The notes under the pieces were generated by a model that searched no databases, was not told the DNA's origin, and was given only the letters and a program-made list of their open reading frames with translations. Positions 45,360 to 54,572 of a DNA stretch of 64,000 nt are shown here, one piece after another; the stretch's first letter is position 1, and each line of letters starts with the position of its first letter. The translations under genes and the position numbers were made by a program. The stretch is taken from positions 1,302,001 through 1,366,000 of the forward strand of contig NZ_CP070968.1 in NCBI RefSeq assembly GCF_017086445.1, written 5' to 3'. Source of the stretch: Brevundimonas fontaquae (lineage in GTDB: Bacteria; Pseudomonadota; Alphaproteobacteria; Caulobacterales; Caulobacteraceae).

Positions 45360-46816
45360 GCGCGCTTCACCTGTCCGACCTGCTGCGCCGCGACGTGTCC
45401 TCGGACCCCGTCATCACCGGCGTCACCGCCGACAGCCGCAAGGTCTCGCCCGGCGCCCTGTTCGTCGCCCTGCCGGGCACGGCCGCCGACGGCCGCGCCT
45501 TCATCCCCCAGGCGCTGGCGCAAGGGGCCGCTGCGGTTCTGGCGCCGACCGACACGCCGGATGGTGCGGCGCCCGTTCTGGTCACCTCGGGCGACGTGCG
45601 CCGGGCCTACGCCATCGCCGCGCGCGGCTTCTACGGCGCCCAACCCGAGACCTGCGTCGCCGTCACCGGCACCAACGGCAAGACTTCGGTCGCCACCTTC
45701 TGCCGCCAGATCTGGGCCGGGATCGGCCACAAGTCCGCCAGCATGGGCACGCTAGGCGTCATCGGCCAGAAGGGCGTCAAGACCTACGCCCTGACCGGCC
45801 CCGGCCTGACCAGCCCCGACGCCGCCGAGGCCGCGCGCCTGATGGCCGAACTGGCCGCCAAGGACGTGACCCACGTCGCGCTGGAGGCCTCGTCCCACGG
45901 CATCGATCAGCGCCGCCTGGATGGAGTCGCCTTGAAGGCCGCCGCCTTCACCAACCTGACCCAGGACCACCTCGATTATCACGGCACCATGGCGGACTAC
46001 CGCGCCGCCAAGATGCGCCTGTTCGAAACCCTGCTGCCGCGCGGCCGCACCGCCGTGCTGAACGCCGATTCCGACGCCTATTCGGTCTTCGCCTCGGCCT
46101 CGATCATGGCGGGCCTGGGCGTCATGGGCGTGGGCGAGCGCGGTCGCGACCTGACCCTGATCGGCCGTCGCGCGACGCCTGAGGGCCAGCGTCTGACCAT
46201 CGACGTGCGCGGCGACATCCGCGAAATCCTGCTGCCGCTGGCCGGCGCGTTTCAGGCGTCCAACGCCCTGGTAGCGGCCGGTCTGTGCATCGCCGCCGGC
46301 GATCCTGCCGACGCCGTCATCGGCGCGCTGGAAGGCCTGACCGGCGCGCAAGGCCGCCTCCAACGCATCGACGGCGGCATAGAAGGCCGGGGCGAGGTCT
46401 ATGTCGACTACGCCCACACGCCCGACGGGCTTGAGACGGTGCTGAACGCGCTGCGTCCGCACGCGACCGGCCGACTGATCGTCGTCTTCGGCGCCGGCGG
46501 CGATCGCGATCGTGGCAAGCGTCCCCTGATGGGCGAGATCGCCGGGCGTCTGGCCGACATCGCCATCGTCACCGACGACAATCCGCGTTCCGAAGACGCC
46601 GCCGCCATCCGCGCCCAGGTCCGCGCCGGCTGCCCGGACGGGATCGAGATCGGCGACCGCCGCGCCGCCATCGAGGCCGCCGTCGAAATGATGCGTGACG
46701 GGGATGTGGTGGTCATCGCCGGAAAAGGGCATGAACAGGGTCAGATCGTCGCGGGCGTGACCCACCCCTTCGACGACGCCACTGTCGCGTCCGAGGCCCT
46801 GTCTCTCTATGCCTGA
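45356..46816 (+). CDS. murE: UDP-MurNAc-L-Ala-D-Glu--2,6-diaminopimelate ligase
   Basis: 486-residue Mur ligase adding the third peptide residue. The ATP loop is TGTNGKTS (about residue 104), and the DNPRSED motif near residue 408 indicates meso-diaminopimelate rather than lysine as substrate, as expected for a Gram-negative. The start is TTG at 45356, overlapping the ftsI stop. It overlaps murF by eight bases. Confidence 0.95.
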   Translation: MSALHLSDLLRRDVSSDPVITGVTADSRKVSPGALFVALPGTAADGRAFIPQALAQGAAAVLAPTDTPDGAAPVLVTSGDVRRAYAIAARGFYGAQPETCVAVTGTNGKTSVATFCRQIWAGIGHKSASMGTLGVIGQKGVKTYALTGPGLTSPDAAEAARLMAELAAKDVTHVALEASSHGIDQRRLDGVALKAAAFTNLTQDHLDYHGTMADYRAAKMRLFETLLPRGRTAVLNADSDAYSVFASASIMAGLGVMGVGERGRDLTLIGRRATPEGQRLTIDVRGDIREILLPLAGAFQASNALVAAGLCIAAGDPADAVIGALEGLTGAQGRLQRIDGGIEGRGEVYVDYAHTPDGLETVLNALRPHATGRLIVVFGAGGDRDRGKRPLMGEIAGRLADIAIVTDDNPRSEDAAAIRAQVRAGCPDGIEIGDRRAAIEAAVEMMRDGDVVVIAGKGHEQGQIVAGVTHPFDDATVASEALSLYA

Positions 46817-48227
46817 ACACTCCGCCCGCCCGCTCTGGTCGGCCGCCGAAGTCGCCGCCGCCACGGGGGGCGTGCTGCAGGGCGACGATCGCCCGATCAC
46901 GGGCCTGACCTACAACAGCCGCGAGATCGTCCCCGGCGATCTGTTTCTGGCGCTCAAGGGCGAACGCGACGGGCATCAGTTCGCCAGCGGCGCCTTCGCA
47001 TCGGGCGCTGCGGCCGCCCTAGTCGAACACCCGGTTGAAGGCGGCCCGTGCGTCGTCGTGCCCGACACCTTGCGCGGCCTCGAAGCCCTGGGCGTCGCCG
47101 CCCGCGAGCGCGCGCCCCATGTGAAGCGCGGCGCCGTCACCGGCAGCGTCGGCAAGACCAGCGTCACCCAGGCGATCAAGGCGGGCCTCGACCTCGCCGG
47201 TCCCGCCCACGGCTCGATCAAGAGCTACAACAACCACATTGGCGTGCCCCTGACGCTGGCCCGGATGCCGGTCGAGACCCAGCGCGCCGTGTTCGAGATC
47301 GGCATGAATGCGCCGGGCGAGATCGCGCCGCTGTCGCGCTTCGTCGCCCCCCACGCCGCCTGCGTCACCACGGTCGGTCCGGTCCATATCGAGGCCTTCG
47401 CAGACGGCGAGGCCGGGGTCGCGCGTGAAAAGGCGACCATCTTCCAGGGTCTGGTCCCGGGCGGTGCGGCGGTGGCGAACGGCGACGTCGCCTTCTCGGC
47501 TATCCTGTGCGATGCGGCCAAGGCGGTCGGCGCGCGTTTGCTGACGTTCGGATCCGACGCCGGCCATGACGCTCGCCTGCTGGACTTCCGGCCGGACGCA
47601 GAGGGCGCGGCGGTGGCCGCCGAACTGTTCGGGCGACGCATCGACTATCGCCTGGCCCAGTCCGGCGCCCATTGGGGCCTGAATAGCCTGTGCGTCCTCT
47701 TGATGCTCGACGCCCTGGACGTGTCGCTGGAGACGGGCCTGGAGGCCCTCGCGGGGGTCCAGCCTCTGGCCGGACGCGGCCAGACCCGCACGGTCACGAC
47801 GCCGGACGGCGCCTTCACCCTGATTGACGAGAGCTACAACGCCAATCCCCTGTCCATGGCCGCCGGGTTCAAGACTTTGGGCGCGCGCTCGACCTCGGGC
47901 CGCCGCGTGGTGGTGCTGACCGACATGCTGGAACTGGGCGAGCAGAGCCGCGACCTGCATGAAGGTCTCGCCGGCCCCATCGACGCCGCCGGCCTCGACC
48001 TCGTCCACGCCGCCGGGCTCGAGATGCGCTGGCTGTACGACGCGCTGCCGGTCTCGCGACGCGGCGTCTGGCGCGCGACGGCGGCGGAACTGGCGGCCGA
48101 GGCGGCCCTGCTGGTCGCGCCCGGCGACATCGTCATGGTCAAGGGCTCGAACGGCTCCAAGGCCTCGCTGGTGGCAAAGGCGCTGGCCGATCTTCAAGGC
48201 CGCGACACGCCGCCCGCGACGCGATAG
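46809..48227 (+). CDS. murF: UDP-MurNAc-tripeptide--D-alanyl-D-alanine ligase
   Basis: 472-residue Mur ligase that adds the D-Ala-D-Ala dipeptide, the last cytoplasmic peptide step. The ATP loop TGSVGKTS lies at about residue 112, KSYNNHIGVPLT follows, and the C-terminal domain has DESYNANPLSM. It starts inside the end of murE and ends nine bases before mraY. Confidence 0.95.
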   Translation: MPEHSARPLWSAAEVAAATGGVLQGDDRPITGLTYNSREIVPGDLFLALKGERDGHQFASGAFASGAAAALVEHPVEGGPCVVVPDTLRGLEALGVAARERAPHVKRGAVTGSVGKTSVTQAIKAGLDLAGPAHGSIKSYNNHIGVPLTLARMPVETQRAVFEIGMNAPGEIAPLSRFVAPHAACVTTVGPVHIEAFADGEAGVAREKATIFQGLVPGGAAVANGDVAFSAILCDAAKAVGARLLTFGSDAGHDARLLDFRPDAEGAAVAAELFGRRIDYRLAQSGAHWGLNSLCVLLMLDALDVSLETGLEALAGVQPLAGRGQTRTVTTPDGAFTLIDESYNANPLSMAAGFKTLGARSTSGRRVVVLTDMLELGEQSRDLHEGLAGPIDAAGLDLVHAAGLEMRWLYDALPVSRRGVWRATAAELAAEAALLVAPGDIVMVKGSNGSKASLVAKALADLQGRDTPPATR

Positions 48228-48236
48228 AGGACCAAA

Positions 48237-49346
48237 ATGTTCTATCTGCTCTATCTCTACTACGCCGACGTGGCGCACCAGTATCCGCTGCTGAACCTGG
48301 TTCAGTACCAGACGGTGCGCGTGGCCCTCGCCATGGCCACCGCCATGATCGTCGCCGTCGCCATGGGCAGCCGCTTCATCAACTGGATCCGCGCCAAACA
48401 GGGCCGGGGCCAGCCGATCCGCGACGACGGCCCGGTGTCCCACCTGTCCAAGGTCGGCACCCCTACCATGGGCGGTCTGATGATCCTGGCCGGCATCGGC
48501 GTGGCGGTGCTGCTCTGGGGCGACCTGACCAACCCCTACATCTGGATCGTCAGCTTCGTGACGGCGGCATTCGGCGTGCTGGGCTTCATCGACGACTACG
48601 CCAAGGTGACCAAACAGACTTCGGCCGGCCTGACCTCGAAACAGAAGCTCCTGGCCCAGACCGTCGTCGCCGTCGTCGCCGGCGTCCTGACCGTGCTGTG
48701 GATGACCGTCTCGCCGACCTCGCCGGGGCTCGAGACGTCGATCGCCTTCCCCTTCTTTAAGGCCGTGCTGCTGAACATCGGCTGGTTCTATGTGGCGTTC
48801 GCGGCGTTCACCATCGTCGGCTTCTCCAATGCGGTGAACCTGACCGACGGTCTGGACGGGCTGGCGACCGTGCCGGTGATGATGGCGGCGGGCGCGTTCG
48901 GCGTGATCAGCTACCTCGCCGGCAACTTCGTCTTCGCCCAGTATCTTCAGGTCCACCACGTGCCTGGCGCGGGCGAACTGGCCATCTTCTGCGCGGCCAT
49001 GATCGGCGGCGGCGCGGGCTTTCTCTGGTACAATGCCCCGCCGGCCAAGATCTTCATGGGCGACACCGGTTCGCTGGCTCTGGGCGGCGCGCTGGGCGCC
49101 ATCGCCGTCACCACCAAGCACGAACTGGTCCTGGGCATCGTCGGCGGCCTGTTCGTCATGGAGGCCGCCTCGGTCATGATCCAGGTCGGCTATTACAAGC
49201 TGACGAAGAAGCGCATCTTCCTGATGGCGCCGGTCCACCACCATTTCGAGAAGATGGGCTGGCCGGAATCCACCGTCGTCATCCGCTTCTGGATCATCGC
49301 CGGCGCCCTGGCCCTGCTGGGCCTGTCGACGCTGAAGCTGCGCTGA
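48237..49346 (+). CDS. mraY: Phospho-N-acetylmuramoyl-pentapeptide-transferase
   Basis: 369-residue polytopic membrane enzyme that moves phospho-MurNAc-pentapeptide to undecaprenyl phosphate, making lipid I. The magnesium/substrate motifs [16 protein letters not shown] and the loop APVHHHFE are all intact, with about ten transmembrane helices between. It lies four bases before murD. Confidence 0.97.
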   Translation: MFYLLYLYYADVAHQYPLLNLVQYQTVRVALAMATAMIVAVAMGSRFINWIRAKQGRGQPIRDDGPVSHLSKVGTPTMGGLMILAGIGVAVLLWGDLTNPYIWIVSFVTAAFGVLGFIDDYAKVTKQTSAGLTSKQKLLAQTVVAVVAGVLTVLWMTVSPTSPGLETSIAFPFFKAVLLNIGWFYVAFAAFTIVGFSNAVNLTDGLDGLATVPVMMAAGAFGVISYLAGNFVFAQYLQVHHVPGAGELAIFCAAMIGGGAGFLWYNAPPAKIFMGDTGSLALGGALGAIAVTTKHELVLGIVGGLFVMEAASVMIQVGYYKLTKKRIFLMAPVHHHFEKMGWPESTVVIRFWIIAGALALLGLSTLKLR

Positions 49347-49350
49347 TCCG

Positions 49351-50859
49351 ATGATCCCCGTTCCCGGCTTTGAAGGCAGGCGGGTCGCGGTCTTCGGCCT
49401 GGGACGGTCGGGGATCACGGCCGCACGCGCCCTTCAGGCCGGGGGCGCGATACCGGTCCTGTGGGACGACGGCGAGGCCGGCCGGGCGCAGGCGAAAGGC
49501 GAGGGTTTCACGGTCGAGGACCTGGCTGCCGCCGACTGGTCCGACTTCGCCGCCCTGGTTCTGTCGCCCGGCGCGCCGCTGACCCATCCCAGGCCGCACT
49601 GGACCGTGGACCTGGCCCGCGCGGCCGGCGTGCCCGTCCTCGGCGACATCGAACTGTTCGCCCGCGCCCTGGCCTCGTATTCGTCGTCATCCTCCGGCTT
49701 GACCGGGGGACCGCGCGTCGTCGCCATCACCGGCACGAACGGCAAGTCCACCACCACCGCCCTGATCGGCTGGGTGCTGAGGTCGTCGGGCCTGACGGTC
49801 CACGTCGGCGGCAATATCGGCGTCGGCGTCCTGGCCTTGCCCGAACCGACGCCGGGCGCCGTCTATGTGATCGAGGTCTCCAGCTACCAGCTGGACCTGA
49901 CCACGACCTTCGCCCCCGATGTCGCCATCCTGACCAACATCAGCCCGGACCACCTGGACCGCCACGGCGGCATGGACGGCTATGTCGCGGCCAAGGCGCG
50001 TATCTTCGCCAATCAGGGACGGGATAATTTGGCTCTGGTGGGTGTGGACGACAGCTGGGGGCAGGGGATCGCATCTGAACGCTCCCAACGCGTCATCGCT
50101 ATTTCCTCCTCCGCTCATCCCCGCGAAGGCGGGGACCCAGGGCTTTCGTCAGGAGACGATGCCGAGGATCAACGTCTTGCCCCATCCCTACCTGTGGAGC
50201 GCCCACAGAACTGGGTCCCCGCCTTTGCGGGGATGAGCGGCATCAAGGCTGTCCCCGGCGCGATCTGGAGCGAAGGTCGCAAACTCGTAAACCTCACCGC
50301 CGCCCGCTCGCTTCCCGGCCGTCACAACGCCCAGAACGCCGCCTTCGCCTATGCGACCGCCCGCGCGCTCGGTCTGGATCACGACGCCGCCGTCGCCGGC
50401 CTGCTGTCCTTCCCCGGCCTGGCGCACCGCATGGAGGCGGTCGGCCGCCTCGGCTCCGTGCGCTTCATCAACGATTCCAAGGCCACCAACGCCGACGCCG
50501 CCCGTCAGGCCCTGGCCTCCTATCCGTCCGTCTTCTGGATCGCCGGCGGCGTGCCCAAGGCCGGGGGCATCGCGGACCTCGCCGACCTCTTCCCCCGCAT
50601 CGCCAAAGCCTATCTGATCGGCGACGCGGCAGCGGCCTTCGCCGAAACACTTGCTGATACGCCCCACGTCATCGCCCGCACCCTCGACGCCGCCGTGGCC
50701 GCCGCCGCCGTCGATGCAGCCTCCGCCGGCGGCGACCAGATCGTCCTTCTGTCCCCCGCCTGCGCCAGCTTCGATCAGTTCAAGGACTTCGAGGCGCGCG
50801 GCGAGGCCTTCCGCGCCGCCGTTCTGGCTCTCGGCACCGTCCCGGAAACCGCGTCATGA
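49351..50859 (+). CDS. murD: UDP-MurNAc-L-alanine--D-glutamate ligase, with repeat-derived insertions
   Basis: 502-residue Mur ligase, about 60 longer than E. coli MurD (438). The ATP loop TGTNGKSTT is at about residues 128-136, ILTNISPDHLDRHG follows, and the C-terminal domain has FINDSKATNADA. Two segments look foreign. Residues about 112-123 (SSSSSGLTGGPR) are read from DNA resembling one arm of the repeat after ppdK. Residues about 254-297 (HPREGGDPG to WVPAFAGM) are read from a complete 130-bp palindromic repeat. Both are in frame with no stop, so the enzyme should still be made; as an essential step it is presumably active. Confidence 0.94.
   Translation: MIPVPGFEGRRVAVFGLGRSGITAARALQAGGAIPVLWDDGEAGRAQAKGEGFTVEDLAAADWSDFAALVLSPGAPLTHPRPHWTVDLARAAGVPVLGDIELFARALASYSSSSSGLTGGPRVVAITGTNGKSTTTALIGWVLRSSGLTVHVGGNIGVGVLALPEPTPGAVYVIEVSSYQLDLTTTFAPDVAILTNISPDHLDRHGGMDGYVAAKARIFANQGRDNLALVGVDDSWGQGIASERSQRVIAISSSAHPREGGDPGLSSGDDAEDQRLAPSLPVERPQNWVPAFAGMSGIKAVPGAIWSEGRKLVNLTAARSLPGRHNAQNAAFAYATARALGLDHDAAVAGLLSFPGLAHRMEAVGRLGSVRFINDSKATNADAARQALASYPSVFWIAGGVPKAGGIADLADLFPRIAKAYLIGDAAAAFAETLADTPHVIARTLDAAVAAAAVDAASAGGDQIVLLSPACASFDQFKDFEARGEAFRAAVLALGTVPETAS
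49686..49717 (+). repeat. Repeat-arm fragment inside murD
   Basis: GTCATCCTCCGGCTTGACC and the next bases match the left arm of the inverted element at 21932 onward at about 27 of 32 positions. It encodes part of a Ser/Gly-rich stretch just before the murD ATP loop. Confidence 0.6.
50111..50240 (+). repeat. 130-bp palindromic repeat inside murD
   Basis: The left arm 50111-50140 (begins CCGCTCATCCCCGCGAAGG) and right arm 50211-50240 are inverted copies identical at 29 of 30 positions. Each contains its own short stem (CCCCGC and GCGGGG). A 70-base unique core lies between. The whole is translated within murD. Confidence 0.92.
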
Positions 50860-52031
50860 GCGCTCCCTACACCCCCGCCTTTTCCCGCAACGACCAAAGC
50901 CATGTGGCCCAGTGGTTCTGGACCGTGGATCGCGGCCTGCTGGGCGCGGCGCTCGCGCTGATGGCCCTGGGCGTGGCGCTCAGCTTCGCCTCCAGCCCCG
51001 CCGCCATCCTGGCCGATGAATCGATCACCGACCCCTTCCACTATTCCTGGCGGATGATGGTCTTCTCGGGCGTGGGGCTCAGCATCATGCTGACGACCTC
51101 GCTGATGTCGCCGCGCGGCGTGCGGCGGATCGCGGTCCTGGCCCTGTTCGGCGCCATCGTCGTGATGATGGCCCTGCCGTTCATCGGCGATACGGTGAAG
51201 GGGGCCGCCCGCTGGGTGAACTTCGGCCCCTTCAGCCTGCAACCGTCCGAGTTCGCCAAGCCCGGCCTGATCGTCTTCGCCGCCTGGATGTTCGCCGAGG
51301 CGCAAAAAGGGCAGGGGGTGCCCGGCGTCACCATCGCCTTCGGCTTCTATGCCCTGACCGTCTCGCTGCTGCTGATCCAGCCCGACATCGGCCAGACGCT
51401 TCTGATCACCACCACCTTCATGGCCGTCTTCTTCATGGCGGGCGTGCCGTTCAAATGGATGGCGGTTCTGGCCAGCCTGGGCATGGCGGGGCTGGTGTCG
51501 CTGTATTTCGTCTTCGGCCACATGCGCGACCGTCTCAGCCGCTTCTTCTCGCCCGAAACCACCGACACCCATCAGATCGATAGCGCGTCCGAGGCCATTC
51601 GCGCCGGCGGCCTGCTGGGACGCGGCATTGGCGAAGGCGTGATGAAGCGCCGCGTGCCCGACCTCCACACCGACTTCATCTATTCGGTCGGCGCCGAGGA
51701 GTTCGGCCTGATCCTCAGCCTGATCATGATCAGCCTCTACGCCTTCATCGTCATTCGCGGCATGCGCCGGGCGATGAAGCTGACCGATCCGTTCGAGCAG
51801 ACGGCGGCGGCGGGCCTATTCATGCTGATCGGGCTTCAGGCCTGCATCAACGTCGCGGTGAACCTGAACCTGATCCCGACCAAGGGCATGACCCTGCCCT
51901 TCATCAGCTACGGCGGCTCCTCCATGCTGGCCATGGGCCTGACCATGGGCTTTGCGCTCGCCCTGACGCGACGCAGACCCGGCGCCTACGAACCCGGCGC
52001 CAGCCTGACCATGGGCCGGCGGTTGCTGTAG
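50856..52031 (+). CDS. ftsW: Septal peptidoglycan glycosyltransferase FtsW
   Basis: 391-residue SEDS-family polymerase with about ten membrane helices. Conserved loops GAARWVNFGPFSLQPSEF-AKP and PFISYGGSS are present; the former carries the LQPSE region near the central cavity. It polymerises lipid II at the septum with FtsI. It overlaps murD by ATGA. A 282-nt gap with short repeats follows before murG. Confidence 0.96.
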   Translation: MSAPYTPAFSRNDQSHVAQWFWTVDRGLLGAALALMALGVALSFASSPAAILADESITDPFHYSWRMMVFSGVGLSIMLTTSLMSPRGVRRIAVLALFGAIVVMMALPFIGDTVKGAARWVNFGPFSLQPSEFAKPGLIVFAAWMFAEAQKGQGVPGVTIAFGFYALTVSLLLIQPDIGQTLLITTTFMAVFFMAGVPFKWMAVLASLGMAGLVSLYFVFGHMRDRLSRFFSPETTDTHQIDSASEAIRAGGLLGRGIGEGVMKRRVPDLHTDFIYSVGAEEFGLILSLIMISLYAFIVIRGMRRAMKLTDPFEQTAAAGLFMLIGLQACINVAVNLNLIPTKGMTLPFISYGGSSMLAMGLTMGFALALTRRRPGAYEPGASLTMGRRLL

Positions 52032-52033
52032 TT

Positions 52034-52082
52034 CTCTTTCGTCGTCCCGCGATCTCGCTACGCCCGTCGGAGGACGAAAGAG
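52034..52082 (+). repeat. Inverted repeat after ftsW
   Basis: CTCTTTCGTC at 52034-52043 pairs with GACGAAAGAG at 52073-52082 over a 29-base loop, right after the ftsW stop. It lacks a T run and may be a decayed copy of the dispersed palindromes seen elsewhere. Confidence 0.55.
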
Positions 52083-52222
52083 CGATTAGCCAGCCTTCTT
52101 TGACGAAAACATCCGTATGATTTCCTTCGCTTACCGCTCGCGATCGACCGTCTCCTGCCCACGCTGCAAAACCGTGCGATCCTGTCGCCGCCCCATTCCT
52201 CGCCGCACCGTTCCTGGCCGAC

Positions 52223-52247
52223 ATTAGACAGATTAGACGAATTAGAC
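52223..52247 (+). repeat. Three ATTAGAC repeats at 9-bp spacing upstream of murG
   Basis: ATTAGAC occurs at 52223, 52232 and 52241 with two-base spacers, 67 nt before the murG start. The stretch is AT-rich for this genome. It could be an operator or a slipped microsatellite; no known regulator fits that I can name. Confidence 0.7.
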
Positions 52248-52313
52248 GGTGTTTTTGCCTGCCCACCGTCTGAACTTCAGACTATTCAGCCCCTCTTTTT
52301 CGGAGCCTCGCCC

Positions 52314-53411
52314 ATGACCAAGCTCTGCGTCGTCGCCGCCGGCGGCACCGGCGGCCATATGTTCCCGGCCGAGGCCCTGGCGCGCGAGATGGCGGCGCGC
52401 GGCTGGCGCGTGGTCCTGGCGACCGATCATCGGGGCGAACAATACGCCCACGCCTTTCCCGCCGAGGAGCGGCTGGCGCTGGACGCCGCCACCGGCTCCG
52501 GCCCTCTGGGCCTGATCAAGGCGGGCGTCGCCATCTTCAAGGGCGTGGTCCAGGCGCGAACGGCCTTCGACCGGCTGGGCGCGGACGTCGTCGTCGGCTT
52601 CGGCGGCTATCCGTCCGCCCCGGCCCTGGTCGCCGCCGTCACGTCCCAGCGACCGACGGTGATTCATGAGCAGAACGCGGTCCTGGGCCGCACCAACCGC
52701 ATCCTGGCCCCCTATGTCGGTCAGGTCGCCTCGTCCTTCCCGACGCTGGAACGCGCGCCGGCCAAGGTCCAGGGCCGATCCCATGTCGTCGGCTCGCCGG
52801 TGCGGTCCGAGATCCGCGCCCTGTTCGACCGCCCCTATGTCGCTCCCGCCGCCGACGGCCCCATCCATCTGCTGGTCACCGGCGGCAGCCAGGGCGCCCG
52901 CATCCTGTCCGAGACCACGCCCCGCGCCCTGGCCGCCCTGCCGGAAGCCCTGCGTCGCCGCCTGAAGGTGCAGCAGCAGTCCCGCCCCGAGACGCTGGAG
53001 GCCGCGCGCCAGATCTATCTGGAGGCCGGGATTGAGGCTGAGGTCGCCCCCTTCTTCCGCGACATGGCTGACCGGCTGTCCAAGGCGCACCTGGTCGTCG
53101 GCCGCTCCGGCGCCTCGACCTGCGCCGAACTGGCGGTCGCGGCCCTGCCGTCCGTCCTGATCCCGCTGAAGATCGCCACCGACGACCACCAGCGCCTGAA
53201 CGCCAAGGCCCTGACCGATGCGGGCGCGGCCGAGGTCATTCTGGAAGACGACCTGACCGTCGATCGCCTGGCTTCGACCCTGACCGGCGTCCTGTCCGAT
53301 CCGGCGCGCCTGTCGGCCATGTCCGCCGCCGCCCGCAGCGTCGCCATCCCCGACGCCGCCCAGCGCCTGGCCGACCTCGTCGAGGCGACGGCTCAACCGC
53401 AAAGGCCCTGA
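52314..53411 (+). CDS. murG: UDP-GlcNAc:lipid I N-acetylglucosaminyltransferase
   Basis: 365-residue GT28 enzyme that completes lipid II at the cytoplasmic membrane face. The N-terminal glycine loop GGTGGHMFPA is at residues 10-19, the second loop TGGSQGA at about 190, and the C-terminal GRSGASTCAEL and IPLKIATDDHQ donor-binding motifs are intact. Start ATG 52314. Unlike the genes before it, it is separated from its upstream neighbour by 282 nt, so a private promoter is possible. Confidence 0.96.
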   Translation: MTKLCVVAAGGTGGHMFPAEALAREMAARGWRVVLATDHRGEQYAHAFPAEERLALDAATGSGPLGLIKAGVAIFKGVVQARTAFDRLGADVVVGFGGYPSAPALVAAVTSQRPTVIHEQNAVLGRTNRILAPYVGQVASSFPTLERAPAKVQGRSHVVGSPVRSEIRALFDRPYVAPAADGPIHLLVTGGSQGARILSETTPRALAALPEALRRRLKVQQQSRPETLEAARQIYLEAGIEAEVAPFFRDMADRLSKAHLVVGRSGASTCAELAVAALPSVLIPLKIATDDHQRLNAKALTDAGAAEVILEDDLTVDRLASTLTGVLSDPARLSAMSAAARSVAIPDAAQRLADLVEATAQPQRP

Positions 53412-53426
53412 CGCGTTAGGAAGCTC

Positions 53427-54572
53427 ATGCCTCCCGAAATCATCGCCGTCACCCGCCAGATCCGCGCCCTGTGGCACCGGTTCGACTGGCTGCCCGAATG
53501 GACGGTCATCGGCCTGGTCCTGCTGGTCTTCGTCGGCGGCGGCTGGCTGACGCACAAGATCGTCTTCGCCATCCTGCGTCGCGTCGTTCGGAACAAGGAT
53601 CTCTTCTGGCGCGGCGTGGTCGAACGCGCCCGGGTCAAGCTGCGCGTCCTGATCATCATCATCGGCATCGGCATCGGCGTGACCGTCTCGCCGATGGATC
53701 CCGGCCCTTCCGAGGATATCCGCAGCGCCCTGCTGTTCCTGTTCATCCTGACCCTCGGCTGGATGGCGTCGGGCGTGCTCGACATGTGGTCGGTCATGCA
53801 CCTCAAGCGGTACAATATCGCCGTCGAGGACAATCTGCTGGCCAGGAAGCACCTGACCCAGACCCGCATCCTGCAGCGGGTGGCCAAGGTCGTGCTGTTC
53901 ATCGTCACCGTGGGCCTTGCCCTGATGACCATCGCCGGTTTCCGCCAGTGGGGCGTCAGCCTGCTGGCCTCGGCCGGCGTGGTCGGCATCATCGCCGGTC
54001 TGGCGCTCCAGCCGATCCTGACGAACATGGTCGCCGGCATCCAAATCGCCCTGACCCAGCCCATCCGCCTGGACGACGCCGTCATCGTCGAGAACGAGTG
54101 GGGCAATGTCGAGGAGATCACCTCGACCTATGTGGTGGTCAAGCTGTGGGACTGGCGCCGGATGGTGCTGCCCCTGTCCTATTTCATCACCAAGCCGTTC
54201 CAGAACTGGACGCGCGAGAACGCCCGTCTGATCGGCGTCGCCTTCTTTTACGTGGACTACGAAGCGCCCATCGACCGGCTGCGCACCGCCTTCGAGGGCA
54301 TCGTCAAGGCGTCCAAACACTGGGACGGCGACGTGCAGGTGATGCAGGTCACCGACATCACCGAACGCGTGCTTCAGGTGCGCTGCCTGGCCAGCGCCCG
54401 CTCGGCCCCGGTCGCCTTCGACCTACGCTGCGAGATCCGCGAGAAGCTGATGGCCTTCATGCGCGACGAATGCCGCGAGGCCCTGCCGCGCGACCGTATC
54501 GAATGGCCGCAAGGGTCGGACAAGCCCGCCGAGGGGGCTGTCAGTCCGCCAGCGCCCTTTGTCCCTGGCTGA
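53427..54572 (+). CDS. MscS family mechanosensitive ion channel
   Basis: A 381-residue inner-membrane protein with about four N-terminal helices, the pore helix with Gly/Ala packing (GVSLLASAGVVGIIAGLALQP, split here by the family kink), and the cytoplasmic beta domain with DDAVIVENEWGNVEEI. It opens on membrane tension to release solutes. It starts 15 nt after murG, where murC would be expected. The last 32 nt overlap the convergent adhesin-E-like gene. Confidence 0.9.
   Translation: MPPEIIAVTRQIRALWHRFDWLPEWTVIGLVLLVFVGGGWLTHKIVFAILRRVVRNKDLFWRGVVERARVKLRVLIIIIGIGIGVTVSPMDPGPSEDIRSALLFLFILTLGWMASGVLDMWSVMHLKRYNIAVEDNLLARKHLTQTRILQRVAKVVLFIVTVGLALMTIAGFRQWGVSLLASAGVVGIIAGLALQPILTNMVAGIQIALTQPIRLDDAVIVENEWGNVEEITSTYVVVKLWDWRRMVLPLSYFITKPFQNWTRENARLIGVAFFYVDYEAPIDRLRTAFEGIVKASKHWDGDVQVMQVTDITERVLQVRCLASARSAPVAFDLRCEIREKLMAFMRDECREALPRDRIEWPQGSDKPAEGAVSPPAPFVPG

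Noticed and set aside
49461-50027. Plus-strand frame overlapping murD with a VILRLDRGTARRR stretch
   Set aside because: This is an alternate-frame reading of murD and its repeat fragment; the motif is a known artefact of translated intergenic repeats.
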